A DNA stretch of 7,017 nucleotides from an uncultured Bacteroidales bacterium (GCA_905235615.1 CAJOMB010000081.1:1-7017); one strand, 5' to 3'. Counted from the stretch's first letter, positions 1 to 6,895 are shown. Numbers and translations: made by a program. The notes: generated by a model not told the origin, from the letters alone.

Positions 1-31
1 TTGTAAAATCAAATAATTATCCTTATATTTG
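1..31 (+). promoter_or_regulatory. Bacteroidota-type promoter of rpsA
   Basis: The sequence has TTG at 1-3 and TATATTTG at 24-31, separated by 20 bases. This fits the known Bacteroidota primary sigma consensus (TTTG at -33, 19-21 bases, TAnnTTTG at -7), and the -7 box matches at every fixed position. The first T of the -33 box would lie just outside the window. Transcription would start around 36-40, giving rpsA a leader of about 80 bases. The match is seen directly; activity and start site are inferred. Confidence 0.72.
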
Positions 32-60
32 CGCGCTTTTTTCCGGGCGCGCATTTTTAT
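30..60 (+). terminator. Possible intrinsic terminator overlapping the rpsA promoter
   Basis: A perfect 7-bp stem forms between TGCGCGC (30-36) and GCGCGCA (47-53) around a 10-base loop, followed by TTTTTAT (54-60). This has the form of a rho-independent terminator for transcripts entering from the left of the window. Its left arm overlaps the end of the -7 box and lies at or before the predicted start site, so transcripts starting at the rpsA promoter should lack that arm and escape it. The upstream gene is not visible, so its orientation is unknown. Confidence 0.4.
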
Positions 61-73
61 GTTCCCCGGAAAG
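40..73 (+). promoter_or_regulatory. Hairpin in the rpsA leader
   Basis: TTTCCGGG (40-47) pairs perfectly with CCCGGAAA (65-72), giving 8 bp, and a further T39-G73 wobble is possible. The loop has 17 bases. G47 is shared with the 30-53 hairpin and the right arm of that hairpin falls in this loop, so the two folds compete. Downstream, 73-118 is AT-rich, seemingly unstructured and lacks a Shine-Dalgarno sequence. In other bacteria S1 represses its own translation through leader structure; a similar role here is inference only. Confidence 0.35.
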
Positions 74-118
74 GCTCAAAAAATAATGTTTAACTACTAA
101 TTTTTTCAACTTAATTTT

Positions 119-1894
119 ATGTCTGAAGAAATCAAGAAACTGAATGCCTCCGTGGCTCCCGAGGAGTTCGACTGGGATGCATTCGAAAACGAGGGCGTAG
201 ATTCCTCCTCCAAGGAAGAAACCCTCGCCAAGTATGAGCAAACCCTTTCCAAGGTCACCGAGAACGAGGTGGTGGAAGGTGTTGTTACCGCCATTAACAA
301 GCGTGAGGTCGTGGTGAACATCGGCGCCAAGAGCGAAGGTGTCATCTCCGCCCCCGAGTTCCGTTACAATCCGGACCTCAAAGTGGGTGACAAGGTGGAA
401 GTGCTGGTAGAGAACGCAGAAGACCGCAAAGGTCAGCTGATTATCTCCCACAAGAAAGCCCGTCAGCTCAAATCTTGGGATATGGTCAACGCCGCCTATG
501 AGAGCGGTGAAGTGGTGAAGGGCTATGTAAAGACCCGCACCAAGGGCGGTATGATTGTGGACGTGTTCGGTATCGAGGCTTTCCTCCCGGGCTCCCAGAT
601 CGACATCCGTCCCATCAAGGACTACGATGTGTTCGTAGATACCACCATGGACTTCAAGATTGTGAAAATCAACCAGGAGTTCCGCAACGTGGTGGTTTCC
701 CACAAGGCCCTCCTGGAGGCCGAGCAGGAGCTCAAGCGTGCCGAGCTTATCTCCAAGCTGGAGAAAGGCCAGGTGCTGGAAGGCGAAGTCAAGAACATCA
801 CCAACTACGGTGTATTTGTGGATCTGGGCGGCGTAGACGGTCTCATCCACATCACCGACCTCAGCTGGGGCCGCATCTCCCATCCGGAAGAGGTGGTTGC
901 CCTGAACCAGAAGATCAACGTGGTGGTCCTGGACTTCAACGAGCAGCAGAAGCGCATCGCCCTGGGTCTCAAGCAGCTCACCCCGCACCCGTGGGAGGCT
1001 CTTTCCGCAGACCTCAAGGTGGGTGACACCGTGAAGGGTAAAGTGGTTGCCGTGGCCGACTACGGCGCCTTCGTGGAAGTTGAACCCGGCGTGGAAGGCC
1101 TGGTACACGTGAGTGAAATGAGCTGGAGCCCCCGTCTGCACAGCGCTCAGGAATTCCTGAAGATGGGAGACGAGGTAGAGGCCGTCATTCTCACCCTGGA
1201 CCGCGAGGCCCGCAAGATGTCCTTAGGCATCAAGCAGCTCACCGCCAACCCTTGGGAGAGCATCCGCGAGAAATATCCCGTGGGTTCCCAGCACAAGGCT
1301 ACCGTCCGCAACATCACCAACTTCGGCGTGTTCGCTGAACTGGAAGACGGCGTGGAAGGTCTCATCCACATCTCCGACCTTTCCTGGAACAAGATCAAGC
1401 ACCCCGCCGAGATGGTTCAGAGCGGTGACGTGATTGACGTCGTGATCCTGGACTTCGACGAGAACAGCCACAAGCTGAGCCTGGGCCACAAGCAGCTCAC
1501 TCCCAACCCTTGGGACGAGCTGGAGGCCAAGTACCCTGTGGGTACCGTGGTGGATGCTACCGTTGCCAACATCGGTGACAAGAACACCACCCTTACCCTG
1601 GCCGACGGCACCGAGGTAAGCGCCTTCAACCGCGAACTGGTGAAGGAAGACGGCAAGAACGCCCTGGTGGGAGAAACCCTCCCCGTGAAGGTGATTGACC
1701 TCCGTCGCAGCACCCGTACCATCCGCGTTTCCCATGTCCGCACCTATTCCGAGGCCAAGGTGGCCCGCGAGACCGCTGAGGTCGAGACCGCCAAGAAGGC
1801 CATCAAGAAGGTTCAGAGCAATGTGGAGAAGACCACCCTCGGTGACATCTCCGCCCTCGCCGCCCTGAAGGACAAGATGGAAAAGGGTGAGTAA
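119..1894 (+). CDS. rpsA: Small-subunit ribosomal protein S1
   Basis: Ribosomal protein bS1, 591 aa, is a single-stranded RNA-binding protein that docks on the 30S subunit and helps recruit and unfold mRNA. After an acidic N-terminal segment containing EEFDWDAFENEG (about 15-26), likely the ribosome-docking part, six OB-fold S1 repeats follow at about 47-112, 130-197, 215-286, 300-373, 387-459 and 474-540. Repeats 3-5 are the most canonical, with NYGVFVDL, DYGAFVEV and NFGVFAEL strands and GLIHITDLSW, GLVHVSEMSW and GLIHISDLSW signatures. Repeat 6 lacks the GLIHISDLS signature and is degenerate. A charged, helix-prone tail (541-591) ends in TTLGDISALAALKDKMEKGE. Length and six repeats fit Bacteroidota S1. 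The ATG at 119 lies behind an AT-rich leader with a strong promoter, and the stop overlaps the rnz start by 8 bases. Identity is very secure. Confidence 0.97.
   Translation: MSEEIKKLNASVAPEEFDWDAFENEGVDSSSKEETLAKYEQTLSKVTENEVVEGVVTAINKREVVVNIGAKSEGVISAPEFRYNPDLKVGDKVEVLVENAEDRKGQLIISHKKARQLKSWDMVNAAYESGEVVKGYVKTRTKGGMIVDVFGIEAFLPGSQIDIRPIKDYDVFVDTTMDFKIVKINQEFRNVVVSHKALLEAEQELKRAELISKLEKGQVLEGEVKNITNYGVFVDLGGVDGLIHITDLSWGRISHPEEVVALNQKINVVVLDFNEQQKRIALGLKQLTPHPWEALSADLKVGDTVKGKVVAVADYGAFVEVEPGVEGLVHVSEMSWSPRLHSAQEFLKMGDEVEAVILTLDREARKMSLGIKQLTANPWESIREKYPVGSQHKATVRNITNFGVFAELEDGVEGLIHISDLSWNKIKHPAEMVQSGDVIDVVILDFDENSHKLSLGHKQLTPNPWDELEAKYPVGTVVDATVANIGDKNTTLTLADGTEVSAFNRELVKEDGKNALVGETLPVKVIDLRRSTRTIRVSHVRTYSEAKVARETAEVETAKKAIKKVQSNVEKTTLGDISALAALKDKMEKGE
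761..1501 (+). repeat. Three tandem S1 repeats within rpsA, similar at the DNA level
   Basis: Repeats 3, 4 and 5 of S1 end in near-identical linkers: LKQLTPHPWEAL, IKQLTANPWESI and HKQLTPNPWDEL. The word AAGCAGCTCAC recurs at 971, 1232 and 1490, so the periods are 261 and 258 bases (87 and 86 codons). Repeats 4 and 5 also share the following AACCCTTGGGA word and a YPVG segment at the start of the next domain (386-389 and 472-475). This is ordinary S1 domain duplication; no frame is broken. Confidence 0.85.
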
Positions 1895-2813
1895 TCCCTC
1901 CAATACTTTTAAGGTCACCTTATTGGGCACGGCATCGGCCATGCCCGTAAGGGGCCGGAATCAAAGCGCCCAGGCACTGCAAGTGCATGGGCGCTTGTTC
2001 CTTATAGACTGTGGAGAAGGGGTTCAGTACAATATGGTAGCGCATCGCATCCCCATGATGAAGCTGGATTCCCTTTTTATCTCCCACATCCACGGAGACC
2101 ATGTATTCGGTTTCATGGGCCTCCTGAGCACACTGGGTATGAAAGGCCGCCAGACTCCGCTCAATATCTTCGCCCCTCCGGCCTTCGGCCCCATGCTCAA
2201 GTTCTTCCTGAGCTACTATGGAGACGGAATCGGCTACGAAATCCGTTACACGCCGCTTAAGATGAAGGAGCCGGAGACGCTTTTGGAAACCAAATCCATC
2301 CGCGTCCAGGCCTTCCCGCTGAACCACGGCATCGAGACCTTCGGCTTTCGCTTCGAAGAAAAAGAGCCACCCTTCAACGTGCACAAGGAAGCCATCGAAA
2401 AATTCGGCCTCAGTCTTACGGAAATCGGCACACTCAAAAGGGGAGAGGATGTTTTAAGGGCCGATGGAAGCGTGATTCCCGCCTCGGAGGCAGCCTACAA
2501 GCCCTTTGTGCCCCGCAGCTACGCCTACTGCTCGGACACGGCTCCCTTCCCTGAGGAGGCCGTCTGGCTCAAGGGAACCACCGTCATTTATCACGAGGCC
2601 ACCTACCTCCGGGAATTGGAGGACCAGGGTGCCCAGCGGCACCATTCCACCACCCTTCAGGCCGCCCGCGTGGCCTTGGAGGCGGGTGCACAGAAACTCC
2701 TTATCGGCCATTATTCCTCCCGGAATGCGGAAATAGCTCAGTATGAGGCCGAATGCCGCACTCTTTTCCCCGAAACCTACGCCACTTCTGACGGCGAGGT
2801 TTATGATATTTAA
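1887..2813 (+). CDS. rnz: Ribonuclease Z (tRNA 3'-end processing endonuclease)
   Basis: A 308-aa zinc-dependent metallo-beta-lactamase-fold nuclease. The family cuts tRNA precursors after the discriminator base to free the 3' end for CCA addition, in the cytoplasm, as a dimer. Visible motifs are the N-terminal strand FKVTLLGTASAMP (9-20), the metal-binding FISHIHGDH (H67, H69, D71, H72), LNHGI (H147), YCSDTAP (D217), HEATY (H236, E237) and GHYSSR (H275). The full ligand set of long-form RNase Z is present. Residues about 155-205, including LKRGEDV, match the substrate-arm and pre-HEAT region of bacterial homologues. The start is GTG at 1887, because the next in-frame ATG (codon 19) would delete the conserved first strand; it overlaps the rpsA stop by 8 bases, suggesting translational coupling. 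No Shine-Dalgarno is well placed. The beta-CASP RNases are a less likely alternative, given the HEATY motif and short length. Confidence 0.95.
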   Translation: MSNPSNTFKVTLLGTASAMPVRGRNQSAQALQVHGRLFLIDCGEGVQYNMVAHRIPMMKLDSLFISHIHGDHVFGFMGLLSTLGMKGRQTPLNIFAPPAFGPMLKFFLSYYGDGIGYEIRYTPLKMKEPETLLETKSIRVQAFPLNHGIETFGFRFEEKEPPFNVHKEAIEKFGLSLTEIGTLKRGEDVLRADGSVIPASEAAYKPFVPRSYAYCSDTAPFPEEAVWLKGTTVIYHEATYLRELEDQGAQRHHSTTLQAARVALEAGAQKLLIGHYSSRNAEIAQYEAECRTLFPETYATSDGEVYDI

Positions 2814-2816
2814 ATC

Positions 2817-2833
2817 TTTTTTTTGTAACTTAG
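2817..2833 (+). promoter_or_regulatory. Weak candidate promoter before the glucosaminidase gene
   Basis: The 24-base gap after rnz holds a run of eight T followed by G (2817-2825) and then TAACTTAG (2826-2833), one mismatch from the Bacteroidota -7 box TAnnTTTG. The -33 region is poor: only TTTATG (2800-2805) lies near the expected place. The ATG at 2838 begins five bases after the box, so such a transcript would be leaderless or nearly so. No hairpin precedes the T-run, so it is not an obvious terminator. Confidence 0.33.
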
Positions 2834-2837
2834 CGCT

Positions 2838-3779
2838 ATGAAGCGAACCCTCATAGCCTTTGCTTTCGCCCTTCTGTGCCTTTGCGGTGCCGGAGCAGGG
2901 GATTCTACGCCCCAGCAGCGCTATGTGGAAAAATATGCCGATATCGCTGTACGTGAAATGATCCGCAGCGGCGTTCCGGCCAGCATCACCCTGGCCCAGG
3001 GCATGCTGGAGTCCGGCAATGGAGAATCCAAGCTGGCCACAAAGGGAAAGAATCACTTTGGCATCAAATGCCACAAGGGCTGGACGGGAAAGACCATGAA
3101 GGTGGACGACGACGCCCCCGGCGAGTGTTTCCGTGTGTATGGTTCCGTAGAGGAAAGTTTCCGGGACCATTCGGATTTCCTCCGCTACCGGGACCGCTAC
3201 AAATTCCTCTTCGACCTGGAGCGCACGGATTACAAGGGCTGGGCTTATGGCCTTAAGAAGGCCGGTTATGCCACGGATCCTTCCTATCCCGCCAAGCTTA
3301 TCCGCTACATTGAGGAGAACAATCTTTCCCGTTTTGACGTGCTCAGGGAAGTGGAGGTGGAAGAAATGCCCCTGCCGCCGCATCAGATTGAGGCGCCCGT
3401 GGTGGCCATGGCGGACGAGGAGTTCCATTTCCCGCTCACCCGGGAGCTTTATTCCGTCAACGGCGTCCCCTTCGTGTATTCCTTGGAAGGGGAAACGTAT
3501 AAGTCCATCGCCAAGTATTACCACCTCTTCCACAAGGAGATACTTTTTTTCAATGACTTGAAGCGGGATGCGCCCCTGGCTCCCGGAACGGTGGTGTACC
3601 TCACTTACAAGAAGAATCATTCCCCGCGGGGATTGGACAAGTATATCGTAGAGGAAGACGGAGAAGACTTCCACGCCATCTGCCAGCGCTTTGCGCTCAA
3701 GGAGAAGGCGGTATTGAAAATGAACGGGCTCAAAGAAGCCCCCTATCTCCGGGAAGGAGACGAGCTTAAACTCCGCTGA
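2838..3779 (+). CDS. Secreted glucosaminidase with two C-terminal LysM-like repeats
   Basis: A 313-aa exported peptidoglycan hydrolase of the GH73 / mannosyl-glycoprotein endo-beta-N-acetylglucosaminidase family, expected to cut the beta-1,4 bond after N-acetylglucosamine. Residues 1-20 form a signal peptide (MKRT, hydrophobic core, AGA before GDS); no lipobox with a correctly placed Cys is seen. The catalytic domain spans about 27-168: ITLAQGMLESGNGES carries the likely general acid E58, NHFGIKC is at 72-78, and AGYATDPSYPAKL (142-154) carries the conserved active-site Tyr144. Two LysM-like wall-binding repeats follow at about 205-257 and 267-313, the second ending in LREGDELKLR. The order signal, glucosaminidase, LysM is common in Bacteroidota. 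It follows rnz by 24 bases and precedes mltG by two, so two glycan-strand-cutting enzymes are paired. Family is secure; the exact bond cut and physiological role are inferred. Confidence 0.9.
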   Translation: MKRTLIAFAFALLCLCGAGAGDSTPQQRYVEKYADIAVREMIRSGVPASITLAQGMLESGNGESKLATKGKNHFGIKCHKGWTGKTMKVDDDAPGECFRVYGSVEESFRDHSDFLRYRDRYKFLFDLERTDYKGWAYGLKKAGYATDPSYPAKLIRYIEENNLSRFDVLREVEVEEMPLPPHQIEAPVVAMADEEFHFPLTRELYSVNGVPFVYSLEGETYKSIAKYYHLFHKEILFFNDLKRDAPLAPGTVVYLTYKKNHSPRGLDKYIVEEDGEDFHAICQRFALKEKAVLKMNGLKEAPYLREGDELKLR

Positions 3780-3781
3780 GC

Positions 3782-4798
3782 ATGAAAAAGACAGTCCTGT
3801 GGATAATCCTGGCCCTCGTGGCCGTTGCCCTGGGTGTAGGCGGCTATTTCGCCTACCAATACTGGTATGACCGCAAGGCTCCCAATTTTTCCGGGGAGAT
3901 GGACGTGTATGTATATCCCTGGATGGAGCCCCAGGCTGTCTGTGACAGCATCCTGGCCGGCGGACAGGTACGCAAGCCCGCCAGTCTCAAGCGCGTTTTC
4001 AAGGAGGTGGAGAGCCTTCAGGCGGGCCATTACCGCATCGATTCCACCTGCACCAGCATCTATGTGACCCGTATGCTCCACAAGGGCTGGCAGACGCCGG
4101 TGAACCTCACCCTCTCCGGAGCCATCCGCACCCCCGGCGCCCTGGCCCGCAAGATTGGCGCCCAGATGCTGGCCGATTCCGCCTCCGTGGCCGCCTTCGC
4201 CTTCAGTGCGGATTCCATCGGCCTGGAGCCCGCCCTTCTTTTCACGAAGATTGTCCCGGACACCTACCAGATGCTCTGGACCACGCCGGTGAAGGACATC
4301 TTCGCCCGCCTTTTCAAGGAGAGGGATGCCTGGTGGACGGCCGAGAGAGTGGCCGCCGCCGCCGCCCAGGGGCTTACGCCCGAAGAGGCTTCCACCCTGG
4401 CCTCCATCGTGGACGGGGAAACCCGCTACGTGCCGGAGCAGCCCACCATCGCAGGCGTGTATCTGAACCGTCTCCGCACGGGCATGAAGCTCCAGGCCGA
4501 TCCCACCATCGCCTACCTCTTCGACTACGAACCCCGCCGCATCCTCAGGAGCCACCTGACGGTGGATTCTCCCTACAATACTTACATGTATTACGGTCTG
4601 CCTCCGGGACCCATCTCCTGCCCGCCCAAGAGCTGCCTGGAGGCGGTGCTCTATCCGCAGAAGCACAATTACATCTTCTTCTGCGCAGACCCTTCTTTCA
4701 ACGGTTCCCACCGTTTTGCCGCCAATTATTCCGAGCATCTTCAGAATGCCCGGGCTTTCCAAAGGGCTTTAACCGAGCGTCAGCGTGGAAAACAGTGA
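3782..4798 (+). CDS. mltG: Endolytic peptidoglycan transglycosylase MltG (YceG family)
   Basis: A 338-aa inner-membrane lytic transglycosylase. MltG cuts nascent glycan strands near the membrane and is thought to set their length by terminating polymerisation. Residues 5-27 form one membrane anchor, with the rest periplasmic. A LysM-like subdomain at about 38-105 contains the usual LQAGHYRI element. The catalytic domain includes TLASIVDGETRY (205-216); E213 aligns with E. coli E218. It is followed by IAGVYLNRLRTGMKLQADPT (223-242) and SPYNTYMYYGLPPGPI (263-278), both family hallmarks, then a C-terminal FFCADPSFNGSHRFAANYSEH. Length equals the E. coli protein (340 aa). D211 replaces the Glu two residues before the catalytic Glu. 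It starts two bases after the preceding stop, and its 3' end overlaps the Rel gene by 14 bases. Identity is secure. Confidence 0.95.
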   Translation: MKKTVLWIILALVAVALGVGGYFAYQYWYDRKAPNFSGEMDVYVYPWMEPQAVCDSILAGGQVRKPASLKRVFKEVESLQAGHYRIDSTCTSIYVTRMLHKGWQTPVNLTLSGAIRTPGALARKIGAQMLADSASVAAFAFSADSIGLEPALLFTKIVPDTYQMLWTTPVKDIFARLFKERDAWWTAERVAAAAAQGLTPEEASTLASIVDGETRYVPEQPTIAGVYLNRLRTGMKLQADPTIAYLFDYEPRRILRSHLTVDSPYNTYMYYGLPPGPISCPPKSCLEAVLYPQKHNYIFFCADPSFNGSHRFAANYSEHLQNARAFQRALTERQRGKQ

Positions 4799-6887
4799 AC
4801 TCATCAACCGGGCCCGCACGGTTGCCATAGAGGCCTTGAAAGACCAGACCCGCTCTGACGGGACGCCTTTCATCGGCCATCCGGATGCCGTGGCCCGCAT
4901 TGTGGCGGAGGAGATCGGCCTTCCGGAAGACTGCATCGCCGCCATCTATCTGCACGAAGCCAGCCGCATGGGCGCCTGTCAGGTAAAGGAGGCGGAGTGG
5001 GGAAGTGCCGTCTGCACCATGGTGGACGGCCTCAACAAGATTTCCACCATCAAGCCCAAGGACACCCGCTTGGAGGCGGAGAAGTACAAGAAACTCATTA
5101 TCCAGTATTCCACGGACCCGCGCGTGACGGTGCTCAAGCTGGCCGACCGCTTAGAAGTGATGCGGAGCCTCAAGATGTTCCCCAAGAGCAGCCGGGACCA
5201 GAAAATCCTGGAAACACTCATGCTCTATATCCCGCTGGCCCATCAGCTGGGGCTCTACAACATGAAGCGGGAGATGGAGGACATCTATCTGGGCTATGCC
5301 CAGCCGGAAGAATACCGGCTCATCACCAACAAACTCAAGGCCGGGGAGCGGGACCGCGAGAAGCTCATGGCGGAGTTCATCGAGCCGCTCAAGTCCAAGC
5401 TGGACGCCCAGGGCATCCGCTACAAGCTGAAGATGCGCACCAAGGCGGCCTACTCCATCTGGCAGAAGATGCAGAAGCAGAAAGTGCCTTTCGAGGGCGT
5501 GTATGATGTCTTTGCCATCCGCTTCATCATCGACTGCGACGGTGACGACCACAAGCTGGAGAAGGACCTCTGCTGGCAGGTGTACTCCTTTGTGACGGAG
5601 GAATATGAGGCCGATACCCACCGCCTGCGGGACTGGGTCACCAACCCCAAGCCCAACGGCTACGAGAGCCTGCACATCACGGTCAAGAACCGCGACGGGG
5701 CCTATGTGGAGGTGCAGATCCGCACCAAGCGCATGGACGACGTGGCGGAGAACGGCTTCGCTTCCCACTGGTCCTACAAGGGCATCAAACGGGAAGAGAC
5801 GCTGGACACCTGGCTTAAGAGCGTGCGCTACGCCCTGGAGCATCCGGGTTCGGACAATCCGGAAGACCTGCCCCAGCCCCCTTCCAAGGAGATTTTCGTG
5901 TTCACGCCCACCGGGGAGCTGCGCATTTTGTCGGCCGGGGCCACGGTGCTGGACTTCGCCTTCGGCATCCATACCAATATCGGCGCCCATTGTGTGGGCG
6001 GAAAGGTGAACGGAAAGGCGGTCTCCATCCGGGAAAAGCTTTCCACCGGAGACGTGGTGGAAATCCTCACCTCTAAGAACCAGCATCCCACGCAGGACTG
6101 GATTAACTGGGTGGTCACGTCCAAGGCCCGTTCCAAGGTGAAACAGGCCCTGCAGCTGCAGGAACAGTCCCGTGCCGTGGACGGAAAGGAACTGTTAGAG
6201 CGCAGGCTCAAGAACTGGAAGCTGGAACTGCCCGACGACATGTGCTCGGAGTTCCGCAGGAAATACAATTATCCCTCCCTCACGGGCTTCTATGCCGCCA
6301 TCGGGAGCGGTACGCTGGACGTGAATGTGGTGAAGGACTACATCCTGGGCGAGGCGGCGCGTCACGCGGCTTCCGTAGAGGCGGCGGAGGCGGTGCAGGC
6401 ATCGGCCAAGGCGGCCCGCCATTTTGAAGGAAAAGATGATATTCTGGTGCTCAACGCCAAGAATGTGAAGGGATTGGACTATAAGATGTCCAAGTGCTGC
6501 AACCCCGTTTTCGGAGACGATGTCTTCGGCTTCGTCACCCGCACGGACGGCATCAAGATTCACCGCATCACCTGCCCCAACGCCGCCCGCCTGCTGGAAA
6601 TGTATCCCTATCGCATCCAGAAGGTAAAATGGGCCGATTCCCCCTCCACCAGCAGCTTCCAGGTGGCCATCAAGGTGTTGGCCGATGAAGAGAGCGCCAG
6701 CGGCCGCATCCTGGAGGTGATAGGCCAGTTCAAGGCCTCCATCCGTTCCTTCACGGTGAACGAAGACCGCCGCAGCGGCACCTGGGAAATGGTGATGAAA
6801 CTCTCCGTCCCCTCCAACCTGGAGCTGGACAAAGTCCTCTCGCAGCTCCGTGTGCTCAAGCACGTGGTGAAAGTGACACGGCAGTAA
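4785..6887 (+). CDS. relA: RelA/SpoT-family (p)ppGpp synthetase with a degenerate HD hydrolase domain
   Basis: A 700-aa long RSH protein, transferring pyrophosphate from ATP to GDP/GTP to make the stringent-response alarmone, normally on stalled ribosomes. Order: HD domain (about 25-170), synthetase (about 205-335), TGS (368-430, with the tRNA-sensing FGIHTNIGAHC), helical region (435-550), a zinc-finger-like CC element (KCCNPVFGDD, C571, C572, H593, C597) and ACT (624-700). Synthetase residues are present: R218 and K220, YDVFAIR with D241, RLRD (280-283), NPKPNGYESLH (287-297) and VEVQIRT with E309. In the HD domain H32 and D121 remain, but the usual LHDxxED is LHEASRMG (56-63) and KLADRLHNMR is KLADRLEVMR (118-127), so hydrolysis is probably lost. 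The GTG start at 4785 is the first possible one (a stop lies five codons upstream at 4770-4772) and the next ATG is codon 63, inside the HD domain. It overlaps mltG by 14 bases. A hydrolase should exist elsewhere in the genome. Confidence 0.93.
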   Translation: MENSELINRARTVAIEALKDQTRSDGTPFIGHPDAVARIVAEEIGLPEDCIAAIYLHEASRMGACQVKEAEWGSAVCTMVDGLNKISTIKPKDTRLEAEKYKKLIIQYSTDPRVTVLKLADRLEVMRSLKMFPKSSRDQKILETLMLYIPLAHQLGLYNMKREMEDIYLGYAQPEEYRLITNKLKAGERDREKLMAEFIEPLKSKLDAQGIRYKLKMRTKAAYSIWQKMQKQKVPFEGVYDVFAIRFIIDCDGDDHKLEKDLCWQVYSFVTEEYEADTHRLRDWVTNPKPNGYESLHITVKNRDGAYVEVQIRTKRMDDVAENGFASHWSYKGIKREETLDTWLKSVRYALEHPGSDNPEDLPQPPSKEIFVFTPTGELRILSAGATVLDFAFGIHTNIGAHCVGGKVNGKAVSIREKLSTGDVVEILTSKNQHPTQDWINWVVTSKARSKVKQALQLQEQSRAVDGKELLERRLKNWKLELPDDMCSEFRRKYNYPSLTGFYAAIGSGTLDVNVVKDYILGEAARHAASVEAAEAVQASAKAARHFEGKDDILVLNAKNVKGLDYKMSKCCNPVFGDDVFGFVTRTDGIKIHRITCPNAARLLEMYPYRIQKVKWADSPSTSSFQVAIKVLADEESASGRILEVIGQFKASIRSFTVNEDRRSGTWEMVMKLSVPSNLELDKVLSQLRVLKHVVKVTRQ

Positions 6888-6895
6888 TCAGCCGT
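6878..6895. terminator. Weak hairpin across the convergent stop codons
   Basis: ACGGC (6878-6882) pairs with GCCGT (6891-6895) around an 8-base loop that contains the Rel stop TAA (6885-6887) and the - strand TGA (6890-6888). The stem is only 5 bp and no T-run follows on either strand, so it is at best a weak terminator or 3'-end structure. Confidence 0.15.

Noticed and set aside
23..1141. 372-codon open frame on the - strand opposite rpsA
   Set aside because: It is a shadow of the strongly biased, GC-rich-third-position rpsA coding strand; its protein is rich in H, G, V, L with no recognisable motif, while rpsA is unmistakable.
2814..2826. Terminator after rnz, from the T-run
   Set aside because: No inverted repeat precedes the run of T, so it lacks the stem of an intrinsic terminator.
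2838..2900. Lipoprotein signal in the glucosaminidase
   Set aside because: Cysteines at 14 and 16 sit in the hydrophobic core, but the residue before each is Leu, not Gly, Ala or Ser; cleavage after AGA at residue 20 fits better.
2454..3674. 406-codon open frame on the - strand
   Set aside because: It spans the rnz end, the intergenic gap and most of the glucosaminidase gene, both clear on the + strand. Its protein has no family signature.
4406..4423. Loss of the MltG catalytic residue
   Set aside because: Counting along the E. coli sequence puts the catalytic E218 at the second Glu of SIVEKET, which corresponds to E213 here and is present.
5151..6863. Long - strand frames opposite the Rel gene (about 311 and 222 codons)
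   Set aside because: They mirror conserved synthetase, TGS and ACT coding; composition is the reverse-strand pattern of GC-rich genes.
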